Source: a virus. Taken from it: 29,515 bases of DNA. Each line of letters begins with the position of its first letter. Within the stretch, counting starts at the first letter, position 1. Location: the IMG/VR virus record IMGVR_UViG_3300045919_000305, positions 64,001 through 93,515 of that record; one strand, given 5' to 3'. The notes below the pieces were generated by a model. The model worked only from the letters and a program-made list of their open reading frames with translations, had not been told where the DNA came from and did not search any database. The translations under genes were made by a program, and so were the position numbers. Shown here in pieces: positions 6,922-12,847 of this stretch.

Positions 6922-7136
6922 ACCATTTCACTGAAGAATTTTTTAAACAACTCTTCGTCCACCATACGTCCGAAGTTGTTTGTAAGCAGATAAAACGCCA
7001 CTGCCACCATAATTCAGTTAACCCTAAAGATATTTTTACTACAGAACAATTGCTGGCAGCGTTAACCGATGCCGAGATCATTGCCGAATTCGAAGCGCGT
7101 AACCTGGACGATCATTGCTGTGATCCGTATAGTTAA
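6915..7136 (+). CDS. Small His/Cys-rich hypothetical protein (73 aa)
   Basis: CAGGAACAAAACCC precedes the ATG, which overlaps the end of the previous gene. The product contains a His/Cys-rich stretch (KRHCHHNS, about 28-35) and ends DDHCCDPYS, so it may bind a metal. No family is recognised. Confidence 0.55.
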   Translation: MLNHFTEEFFKQLFVHHTSEVVCKQIKRHCHHNSVNPKDIFTTEQLLAALTDAEIIAEFEARNLDDHCCDPYS

Positions 7137-7224
7137 TCTAGTTCCCGATATATTTGGGCTATTTATAGGGGTTTGGCTACCAATGGAAGCCGCGTACCGC
7201 GAGTTTGTCGCATACTTAAATTGA
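7120..7224 (+). CDS. Possible very small membrane protein, GTG start (34 aa)
   Basis: A GTG-initiated frame overlaps the previous gene by 17 bases and encodes IRIVNLVPDIFGLFIGVWL, a single hydrophobic segment, then a short amphipathic tail. No convincing ribosome binding site is visible, so translation would depend on coupling. The stop codon lies in the -35 box of the promoter at 7221. Confidence 0.35.
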   Translation: MIRIVNLVPDIFGLFIGVWLPMEAAYREFVAYLN

Positions 7225-7249
7225 CAAACAACCTAAAACCCTGTAAACT
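7221..7249 (+). promoter_or_regulatory. Sigma70-type promoter (TTGACA-17-TAAACT)
   Basis: A perfect -35 (TTGACA, 7221-7226), a 17-base spacer and -10 TAAACT (7244-7249) are followed by ATTAGCCC, an element shared with four other promoters here. A hairpin with a T-run begins about eight bases after the expected start site. It would transcribe the genes from 7314 if the hairpin is passed. Confidence 0.75.
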
Positions 7250-7262
7250 ATTAGCCCTATAC

Positions 7263-7289
7263 AAGCCCGCTTACTTAGCGGGTTTTTCT
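7263..7289 (+). terminator. Hairpin plus T-run directly after a promoter
   Basis: CCCGCT-TACTT-AGCGGG (6-bp stem, extendable outward by weak pairs) is followed by TTTTT. It lies between the promoter at 7221 and the gene at 7314, so it acts either as a terminator for the upstream operon or as an attenuator. Confidence 0.65.
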
Positions 7290-7313
7290 ACACCTAAAAT
7301 AAGGAGAACCGCA

Positions 7314-7583
7314 ATGTTTGGATGGTTAAAAGCGAAACCCGCTAAACAAATACTGAACGAGTACGACGCAGGGTTTCTGCGCGCTTGTAAAGTCGCGTTG
7401 TATGGCGGGGCCGTTAACGAACACCCAATTTCAAAATCTTACAGGGCGGGGGAAGAGGAAGCGATTAAGATGATACGCTTGCGTCTTAACTATGCGGGGC
7501 CTATCTGCGATATACCGCATCTGGATTTTGTAGTGCAAAACCCGGAAAGAATGGAAGAATTACAAAGGTTAAGGGATAGCTAA
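7314..7583 (+). CDS. Hypothetical protein (89 aa)
   Basis: AAGGAG sits seven bases before this ATG. A longer frame from 7173 would run through the promoter and hairpin and was rejected. The product begins MFGWLKAKPAKQILNEYDAG and is helical, ending with a charged helix (ERMEELQRLRDS). No family is recognised. The stop overlaps the next start. Confidence 0.65.
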   Translation: MFGWLKAKPAKQILNEYDAGFLRACKVALYGGAVNEHPISKSYRAGEEEAIKMIRLRLNYAGPICDIPHLDFVVQNPERMEELQRLRDS

Positions 7584-7765
7584 TGAGTAAGGAACCTTCA
7601 CCTTTATTAATAACTGCTCTTGTGTTTATTATGGTACCTGCATTATGTATAGCGGCCATTTGGTCGCAAGAGCATTATGCCATTTACGGCCCCCTGCCTT
7701 TTTTCATTGTATGGGGGATTTGCCTATTAGTTGTTTGGTATGTACTTAGGGAAGCTAATAAATGA
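7583..7765 (+). CDS. Small two-segment membrane protein (60 aa)
   Basis: The ATG overlaps the preceding stop (TAATG). There are hydrophobic segments at about 9-27 (LITALVFIMVPALCIAAIW) and 38-55 (LPFFIVWGICLLVVWYVL), joined by a short polar loop. Probably an inner-membrane protein with both ends on the same side. Function is unknown; it is coupled to the following zinc-finger gene. Confidence 0.6.
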   Translation: MSKEPSPLLITALVFIMVPALCIAAIWSQEHYAIYGPLPFFIVWGICLLVVWYVLREANK

Positions 7766-8010
7766 GCGACGACGCGGATTTTTCAAGTCAACTAGAGATT
7801 GACGAACACCAACGGATCTTTAAGGATCGAGCACTGAAACAAGCGGAAGAAAAGAAACTGCTTGGCCAAGTGCGAATAGAATGTGGGGTTAAATACTGCA
7901 TCGACTGCGAAGAAGAAATACTCCCAAAAGCCCGATCGCAATTAGCATGGGTCGCTCGGTGTATAGATTGCCAAGAATTCTTGGAGCGGGAAAGTAAAAG
8001 CTACAATTAA
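7762..8010 (+). CDS. DksA/TraR-type C4 zinc-finger protein (82 aa)
   Basis: Cysteines at 46, 49, 67 and 70 form the C-X2-C-X17-C-X2-C zinc finger of the DksA/TraR family, with the typical surroundings IDCEEEILPKAR and RCIDCQ. The length matches short TraR-like phage and plasmid members. Such proteins insert into the secondary channel of host RNA polymerase and reprogramme promoter choice without needing ppGpp. An N-terminal acidic helix (DDADFSSQLEIDEHQ) fits the channel-entering helix. A role in shifting host transcription is likely but inferred from the family. Confidence 0.85.
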   Translation: MSDDADFSSQLEIDEHQRIFKDRALKQAEEKKLLGQVRIECGVKYCIDCEEEILPKARSQLAWVARCIDCQEFLERESKSYN

Positions 8011-8043
8011 AAACGCTTAGGCTCAACCAGCGTTTAAATTTTT
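8011..8043 (+). terminator. Weak hairpin with T-run
   Basis: AAACGCT and AGCGTTT (7-bp stem, 11-base loop) are followed by AAATTTTT. It lies directly after the TraR-like gene and before the gene at 8063. The loop is long and the tract interrupted, so it is at best a partial terminator. Confidence 0.4.
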
Positions 8044-8062
8044 AAAAAACTGGAGAAAATTA

Positions 8063-10069
8063 ATGTCAGAATTCAATACTCTAAAAACTAAAGCCCAAGC
8101 TCGGTTTAACGAGCTGTCTCAGCATGAAATGTTTTTGGTCGATCTCGGCCGAAACGACATCAACGACGCCTATCTAGCTGCGTTACCTGAAGAAGTCCGC
8201 CAAGAGCATAATTGCTCATGTTGCCGACACTTTTTACGCGACATTGGTGGCGCAGTAGCGATCATTGACAACGAAGTGGAAACCCTATGGAACTTCGAGG
8301 TAGACTACCCTTATTCCGAAGTGCCAAAAGCACTTAAAAAGATCGTATTGGATGCGATCGAGAATGCCAAAATAGGGCGACTGTTGCGTTTCGATACGAG
8401 AAACGTCGGTATCGATCACAATTTAAAAGTGACCGGCCCTGATTCTTTTATCCGTTACGAGCATTTTCATTTATTGCTACCTAACGACAAGCTGGTTACG
8501 CCAGGAAAAAGCATAGCAAGCGTTAACGGCCTATTTACCGCTGCGGTAGAAACCACACAGCGGGCACTAAGTGAGCTGACAATGGACGCAGTGGATACCG
8601 TGTTAGAGTTAATTAATCAGAACAGCCTTTATCGTGGCGCTGAGTTTAAAAACACGTTGGTCAGATTCCGGGCAGCTAAAAAAGAATACGACAAGTTGAG
8701 CGGATTATCCGCAGCACTTTTTGCCGTAGAGCATTACAACAAAGGTTTCAACATCCGCAATTCGGTAATCGGTACGTTACTCGATGACTTGTCGTCTGGT
8801 GTTGAGCTGGATCGCGCTGTGCGTTCTTACGAAGCGAAAGTAGCGCCGTCTAATTACAAACGACCTACCGCGTTAGTGACTAAAGGCATGATCGAAACCG
8901 CAGAAAAAGAAATTAAAGCGTTAGGGTTATTAAATTCGTTATACCGCCGTTATGCGGTGCCTACGGATATCCCAGTCAGCAAAGTGCTGTTTGTTAACCG
9001 CGCTGTCAGGATGCCAGCATTCGACGCATTTGCCGCGTTAAAGGAAGAAGTGCCGGTATCGGCTAAGGAATTCTCCCGCGTGGAAGAAGTGCCGATTGAC
9101 ACATTCTTAACCAGCGTATTGCCGACCGCTACCAGCTTGGAAGTATTACTGGAGCGCCCGCTTGCAAGTAACTTCATGAGTCTGGTCGCACCAGTCCACG
9201 AAGATGCGCCGCATTTGTTCCAATGGGATAACGGAATCTCTTGGGCGTACCAAGACGGTTTATCGGATTCCGTAAAGGGACGGGTAAAAGCAGCGGGCGG
9301 ATCAGTAGAAGGGGAACTCCGCGTTTCTTTGGAGTGGTTTAACTTGGATGATTTAGATCTTAGTGTTGTTGAGCCGTCAGGGAATAGAATTTGTTACAGC
9401 AATAAGGTATCCCCTGTATCGGGAGGTTTCCTGGATGTAGACATGAATGCTGGCGATTTGAAATCTCGCGAAGCAGTAGAAAACATCGTGTTCAAAGATA
9501 AAAATAAAATGCGCGATGGCGTTTACACCGTCTTTGTCCATAACTTCAGGAAGCGTGAAAGCATCGACGTAGGTTTTAATTTAGAAATCGAGTGCAGTGG
9601 AGAAACCTTGTTACTTGGCCAAGAAACACCTGTTGGCCACGGCGAAAGCATTAAATCAGTGGATATCCACTACTCCAAAGAGCGCGGTATTACGGAAGTA
9701 GTTAAGCACATTGGAAGTAAACAAACACCGTCTAAAGAAATATGGGGGTTGTTTACTAACCGTTTTCAGCCGGTATCAATGGTGCTGAACTCACCGAACT
9801 ATTGGGAAGGCAACGCGAAAGGCAACCGCCACACGTTCTTTATCTTGGAAGGGACTAAAAACCCGAACTCGCCGCGCGGTATTTTCAACGAGTATTTGAA
9901 ACCCGAGTTGTTGGCGCATAAGCGGGTGTTTGAACTACTCGGCAGTAAAATGATAGTGGAGGACTCTGAGCAGCAATTGTCAGGCTTAGGCTTCTCGTCC
10001 ACTCAACGAAATTCAGTTACGATCAAAGTAACCGGCAAAACTACACGCGTTATTAAAGTTAATTTTTAG
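8063..10069 (+). CDS. Large conserved phage protein with DUF2135-like domain (668 aa)
   Basis: AAACTGGAGAAAATTA precedes the ATG. The N-terminal part has a CSCCRHF motif near residue 51 that could bind metal. Residues about 415-520 (ELRVSLEWFNLDDLDLSVVEPSGNR, DVDMNAGDLKSREAVENI, YTVFVHNFRKR) match the DUF2135/YfaP-like beta domain in DxDLxVxxPxGxxI layout. The C-terminal part carries HTFFILEGTKN and LSGLGFSSTQRNSV, which I remember as invariant in phage homologues. It is usually followed, as here, by the ~120-residue partner at 10081. The function is unknown; the abundance of such genes in early or middle phage regions suggests a host-interaction or replication-associated role. Confidence 0.75.
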   Translation: MSEFNTLKTKAQARFNELSQHEMFLVDLGRNDINDAYLAALPEEVRQEHNCSCCRHFLRDIGGAVAIIDNEVETLWNFEVDYPYSEVPKALKKIVLDAIENAKIGRLLRFDTRNVGIDHNLKVTGPDSFIRYEHFHLLLPNDKLVTPGKSIASVNGLFTAAVETTQRALSELTMDAVDTVLELINQNSLYRGAEFKNTLVRFRAAKKEYDKLSGLSAALFAVEHYNKGFNIRNSVIGTLLDDLSSGVELDRAVRSYEAKVAPSNYKRPTALVTKGMIETAEKEIKALGLLNSLYRRYAVPTDIPVSKVLFVNRAVRMPAFDAFAALKEEVPVSAKEFSRVEEVPIDTFLTSVLPTATSLEVLLERPLASNFMSLVAPVHEDAPHLFQWDNGISWAYQDGLSDSVKGRVKAAGGSVEGELRVSLEWFNLDDLDLSVVEPSGNRICYSNKVSPVSGGFLDVDMNAGDLKSREAVENIVFKDKNKMRDGVYTVFVHNFRKRESIDVGFNLEIECSGETLLLGQETPVGHGESIKSVDIHYSKERGITEVVKHIGSKQTPSKEIWGLFTNRFQPVSMVLNSPNYWEGNAKGNRHTFFILEGTKNPNSPRGIFNEYLKPELLAHKRVFELLGSKMIVEDSEQQLSGLGFSSTQRNSVTIKVTGKTTRVIKVNF

Positions 10070-10080
10070 GAGAAAAACCC

Positions 10081-10452
10081 ATGTTCGAAAAAGCATCAAG
10101 AGTAAAATTACGTTTCTCAACCACTCAAGGCGTATTGGCAACCGAAGACCTGTGGGATTTAAAACTGACCGCACTGGATGTTTTAGCGCGTGCTTTGCAT
10201 AAATCCTTGGAGGAATCCGAAATCAGCTTTATCACGCCAGCGACAGCAGCTAACGAAACGGCTAAATTGAAATTCGATATCGTGAAACACGTTATTGACT
10301 CTAAATTGGCGGCACAAGAAGCTGCACGAACGCAAGCTGAAAAAGCAACCCAAAAAGCCCGCATCTTGGAAATTTTGGCTAAGAAACAGGACGCTAGTTT
10401 GGAAGCTAAGACCACCGAAGAACTGTTGAAAGATCTGGAAGCGTTAGGTTAA
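10081..10452 (+). CDS. Conserved phage protein, partner of the 668-aa protein (123 aa)
   Basis: TAGGAGAAAAACCC lies just before the ATG. The N-terminal half (MFEKASRVKLRFSTTQG, LATEDLWDLKLTALDVLA) is a pattern I remember from many phages next to the upstream gene. The C-terminal half is a charged helix (AAQEAARTQAEKATQKARILEILAKKQD) likely to form a coiled coil. The 11-base spacing indicates co-translation. The function is not established. Confidence 0.75.
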   Translation: MFEKASRVKLRFSTTQGVLATEDLWDLKLTALDVLARALHKSLEESEISFITPATAANETAKLKFDIVKHVIDSKLAAQEAARTQAEKATQKARILEILAKKQDASLEAKTTEELLKDLEALG

Positions 10453-10453
10453 T

Positions 10454-10482
10454 TTAACAGGTAGGGGTTAATTGGTTAAACT
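10454..10482 (+). promoter_or_regulatory. Sigma70-type promoter (TTAACA-17-TAAACT)
   Basis: TTAACA (10454-10459), a 17-base spacer and TAAACT (10477-10482) are followed by ATTAGCCC, identical over 14 bases to the promoter at 7221. It lies in the gap before the gene at 10518 and overlaps a 12-bp inverted repeat. Confidence 0.65.
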
Positions 10483-10494
10483 ATTAGCCCCTAC
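10461..10494. repeat. 12-bp inverted repeat spanning the -10 region
   Basis: GTAGGGGTTAAT and ATTAGCCCCTAC are complementary over 12 positions with one G-T pair and enclose a 10-base loop that contains the -10 box. It has no T-run, so an operator or an RNA structure in read-through transcripts is likelier than a terminator. Confidence 0.6.
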
Positions 10495-10517
10495 TATTTA
10501 GGACAACTGGAGAAACT

Positions 10518-11000
10518 ATGACCAAATTACCTAAAGGCGTTATCACAAGTGCTGCGCTGGACGAGCTTGTGACTAAAGGCCGTACAACGCCTATCGTAGA
10601 TCAGGGGGTATTGTCGCACATAACCGAGGAAAGGGTAAAGGTGCTAGTCACACCCGACATGGCCGACACGGAAGCACGACTATCTGCGGCTTTAACCGAA
10701 GGTGGCGTAGAAGTATTAGCCGAAACGGTAGAAGACGAAGGGTGCCACGAGGCACCAATCGATCACGTCTTTGAACTACACGCAGACCCTTTCAGAGCCG
10801 GACGTAGATTCGGCAACGGAGCACGGCTGGCAGCAGCGATGGCTATGCTAGGCACCCTGCCATCTGGGGGCTACTCAGCAGAGCCTACGGCTCATGATCG
10901 GATTACCGCCAAGGTGCACGATAACCAAGGGGCCTTAGATCGGGCTAAAGCCAAGCGAGAACGAAAACTACAACGTAACGCGAGGATCAACAATGGATAA
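10518..11000 (+). CDS. Hypothetical protein with basic C-terminal tail (160 aa)
   Basis: AACTGGAGAAACT precedes the ATG. The first ~75 residues are acidic; the tail (DRAKAKRERKLQRNAR) is strongly basic and could bind nucleic acid. The segment GGYSAEPTAHDRITAKVH recalls phage proteins of unknown function. It overlaps the next gene by eight bases. Confidence 0.65.
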   Translation: MTKLPKGVITSAALDELVTKGRTTPIVDQGVLSHITEERVKVLVTPDMADTEARLSAALTEGGVEVLAETVEDEGCHEAPIDHVFELHADPFRAGRRFGNGARLAAAMAMLGTLPSGGYSAEPTAHDRITAKVHDNQGALDRAKAKRERKLQRNARINNG

Positions 11001-11280
11001 AACCCGACAAGATCAGGTAGACAACCTTGTAACATCCCGACTAAGGGATGAAGAGTCCCGCCGGGCGTTACACGGAAAGTTCGTAGCCAGCGTAACTAGC
11101 AGCCTCAAGGCTAAAGGCTTAATCCGTGACGAAGACGGCGTGCCCAAGCAACCTGACGCACGACAGATCGAGATAGATCAATTACGCGCTGAGGGATTTA
11201 AACAAGGATACCAGCAAGCACTCAACGACATGAAAAAACAACTCGAAGAGCTGCAACAACGTAGACGAGGTATTGTATGA
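10993..11280 (+). CDS. Hypothetical helical protein (95 aa)
   Basis: GCGAGGATCAACA precedes the ATG. The product is charged and helical, with a C-terminal coiled-coil-like segment (ALNDMKKQLEELQQRRRG). No catalytic motif is visible. It overlaps both neighbouring genes, indicating coupling. Confidence 0.6.
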   Translation: MDKTRQDQVDNLVTSRLRDEESRRALHGKFVASVTSSLKAKGLIRDEDGVPKQPDARQIEIDQLRAEGFKQGYQQALNDMKKQLEELQQRRRGIV

Positions 11281-11447
11281 CCCCTGAACAATTAACTGAC
11301 ACACTAGCCGAAACAGTCGAATTAATGCACCGCATATCTGAAACAATCGTCGTAATGGCAGATCGTTTAGTGGCTCTGGAAGAGCGCGTAACCAGAATAG
11401 AACGCTCTTCATCCACCATCGGTTGCCAACCCACGTTATTCAATTAG
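11277..11447 (+). CDS. Small coiled-coil protein (56 aa)
   Basis: The ATG overlaps the upstream stop (ATGA). The product is a single amphipathic helix with heptad spacing (LAETVELMHRISETIVVMAD, LVALEERVTRIE), suggesting a dimeric coiled coil. Function is unknown. Confidence 0.55.
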   Translation: MTPEQLTDTLAETVELMHRISETIVVMADRLVALEERVTRIERSSSTIGCQPTLFN

Positions 11448-11455
11448 GAGAAACC

Positions 11456-11866
11456 ATGAGCATTTTCAAAGACCAAGCCGATTTTATGACCGCTGGCGGT
11501 CAAACGGTAATAGCAGGTAACGGCGAGCAGATTATCCTTTACGCAGGACTCATCGAAGAGGAATCCGTTGAATTCTTCCAGGCTGATGCTTTTATCGACG
11601 AACCAAATTTTGTATCGGCTGAATCCATTAAAGAGGCATACGATACAATTGTGGTAGCCGCAGGCTATTTGATCAGTGCGTTAGGCGTCGGCGGAGCGCA
11701 AGCAGGGTGGAACTTAGTCCACGAGTCTAACCTATCTAAAGTGTCTGGCGTGGTGGAAAAGCGCGCTGACGGCAAGATTCTGAAAAACGAAGAATATAAA
11801 AAAGTTCGCAAAGCGAAGTTGATGGCAGACTTGACGGTATTATTGCAAGTAGCAGAAAAAAACTAA
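11456..11866 (+). CDS. MazG-like nucleotide pyrophosphohydrolase-family protein (136 aa)
   Basis: TAGGAGAAACC lies just upstream of this ATG; a start at 11423 would overlap the previous gene and lacks this site. The sequence shows the all-alpha NTP pyrophosphohydrolase pattern: an EEE-x2-E cluster at residues 34-39, E60-x2-D63, and the WNLVHESNLSKV block near 85-96 with a following DGKILKNEEYKKV, as in phage MazG/PRA-PH-like proteins. Such enzymes hydrolyse nucleoside triphosphates or related alarmone-like nucleotides with metal. Substrate is unknown. Its stop codon overlaps that of the convergent gene. Confidence 0.75.
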   Translation: MSIFKDQADFMTAGGQTVIAGNGEQIILYAGLIEEESVEFFQADAFIDEPNFVSAESIKEAYDTIVVAAGYLISALGVGGAQAGWNLVHESNLSKVSGVVEKRADGKILKNEEYKKVRKAKLMADLTVLLQVAEKN

Positions 11867-12147
11867 CCCCGCTTCTCTATATTCCCCGTAAAACAATCCG
11901 GTAAGTGCTTAGGTTCTAAGCATTGCCGGATCGTATCAAATACCTTTTCTATATCCTCAACGTTTCGTAACTGCCTCTCCAGATAGCAAATTTGTAGAGC
12001 GATAGCCGGTAATGCTTGTGTTAACAGCGGTAGTAATATTTCAGCCATCGCTTCGGCACCCGCTTTGTAGGTACTTTCAGGTTTTAGGAGGTTTGCGTGA
12101 AAACAACTGTATTCTTTTCGGATACGTTCATCAAGGTGGGCGTTCAT
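11863..12147 (-). CDS. Small hypothetical protein (94 aa)
   Basis: It is the last gene of the leftward unit. The product is helical with a Leu/Ala-rich middle (AGAEAMAEILLPLLTQALPAIALQ) and four Cys residues spread along it. Its stop codon shares bases with the stop of the MazG-like gene on the other strand. A strong hairpin (11896-11931) lies within its last codons. No family is recognised. Confidence 0.6.
   Translation of the reverse strand: MNAHLDERIRKEYSCFHANLLKPESTYKAGAEAMAEILLPLLTQALPAIALQICYLERQLRNVEDIEKVFDTIRQCLEPKHLPDCFTGNIEKRG
11896..11931. repeat. Strong hairpin at the convergent gene junction
   Basis: The arms ATCCGGTAAGTGCTTAG and CTAAGCATTGCCGGAT pair at about 16 positions with one bulged G, one G-T pair and a three-base loop. 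On the minus strand TGTTTTA follows, a weak T-run; on the plus strand there is none. It may end rightward or leftward transcription at the junction. Confidence 0.6.
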
Positions 12148-12365
12148 AACTCTACCCCTTCATCTAAAACTAACGTCGCGTTACTGGCGTGAACCGGATT
12201 AAACATCGCGTCGGCTTGGATGCCCGTCACCTCATCGGAATAAGCCAACACCCGTAACCGAACCTTAGTGAGTTCAGCATCCAGTTTAACACTCAGCTTC
12301 TGCGCTTCTTGCGTTCCAGACCAGCGCAGGTATTCTTTCAGTTCTTTGATGAGTTCTTCATTCAC
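12144..12365 (-). CDS. Small hypothetical protein (73 aa)
   Basis: The product begins MNEELIKELKEYLRWSGTQEAQKLSVKLDAEL, a charged helical segment, followed by a short mixed region. Its stop overlaps the start of the next leftward gene, and it starts two bases after the preceding stop. No family is recognised. Confidence 0.6.
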   Translation of the reverse strand: MNEELIKELKEYLRWSGTQEAQKLSVKLDAELTKVRLRVLAYSDEVTGIQADAMFNPVHASNATLVLDEGVEL

Positions 12366-12367
12366 GA

Positions 12368-12847
12368 TTAGCCTCCTTTGTTTAGTTTTTCACAAAGCAG
12401 TTCAGCCCGTTTTATCTTCTCTTCGTAGCTGCCGTAATCCCCAGTTAGCCTTAAGCATTCGTCATGCTCAAAGCAGCTTTCAATTAGGGTAACTTGGCCG
12501 CAAGCGGTTACGCTTACGCGCCACTCAGAAGGGTTTTCAACTGGTTTTTTCGCCTCTACCTTTGGCAAACTTTCCAGCCAGTTGTTAGCGTCAGTAAAGG
12601 ATTTAATGCCTAGGTCGTTACATAAGCTAACCGCAGCATCCCTAGGATGATTAAAGTTATGATCGTTCCAAACAAAGGCCAGATGCAATGTTTGCCGGGC
12701 TAAACGGTACAAAGCAGTTTGTTCAAGATCTGGTTTTGGATAATTCCAAGACCAACGGTCTTCTTTAATCTCTTTCTCAACCCACGGTTGCATATCCAAC
12801 CGCTGTTCCCAGTTTTCCGGCACCTCTATAACCACGTTAATTTTCAT
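12368..12847 (-). CDS. Hypothetical phage protein (159 aa)
   Basis: The ATG overlaps the primase stop by four bases. The N terminus (MKINVVIEVPENWEQRL) starts with a beta strand. The middle carries LHLAFVWNDHNFNHPRDAA and LGIKSFTDANNWLESLP, a pattern I recall from small phage proteins of unknown role. The C terminus has three Cys and a helix. It sits in the replication unit, so a link to DNA metabolism is possible. Confidence 0.6.
   Translation of the reverse strand: MKINVVIEVPENWEQRLDMQPWVEKEIKEDRWSWNYPKPDLEQTALYRLARQTLHLAFVWNDHNFNHPRDAAVSLCNDLGIKSFTDANNWLESLPKVEAKKPVENPSEWRVSVTACGQVTLIESCFEHDECLRLTGDYGSYEEKIKRAELLCEKLNKGG

Noticed and set aside
7173-7313. Extension of the 89-residue protein from 7173
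   Set aside because: It would translate through the promoter and terminator hairpin; AAGGAG is correctly placed only for the ATG at 7314.
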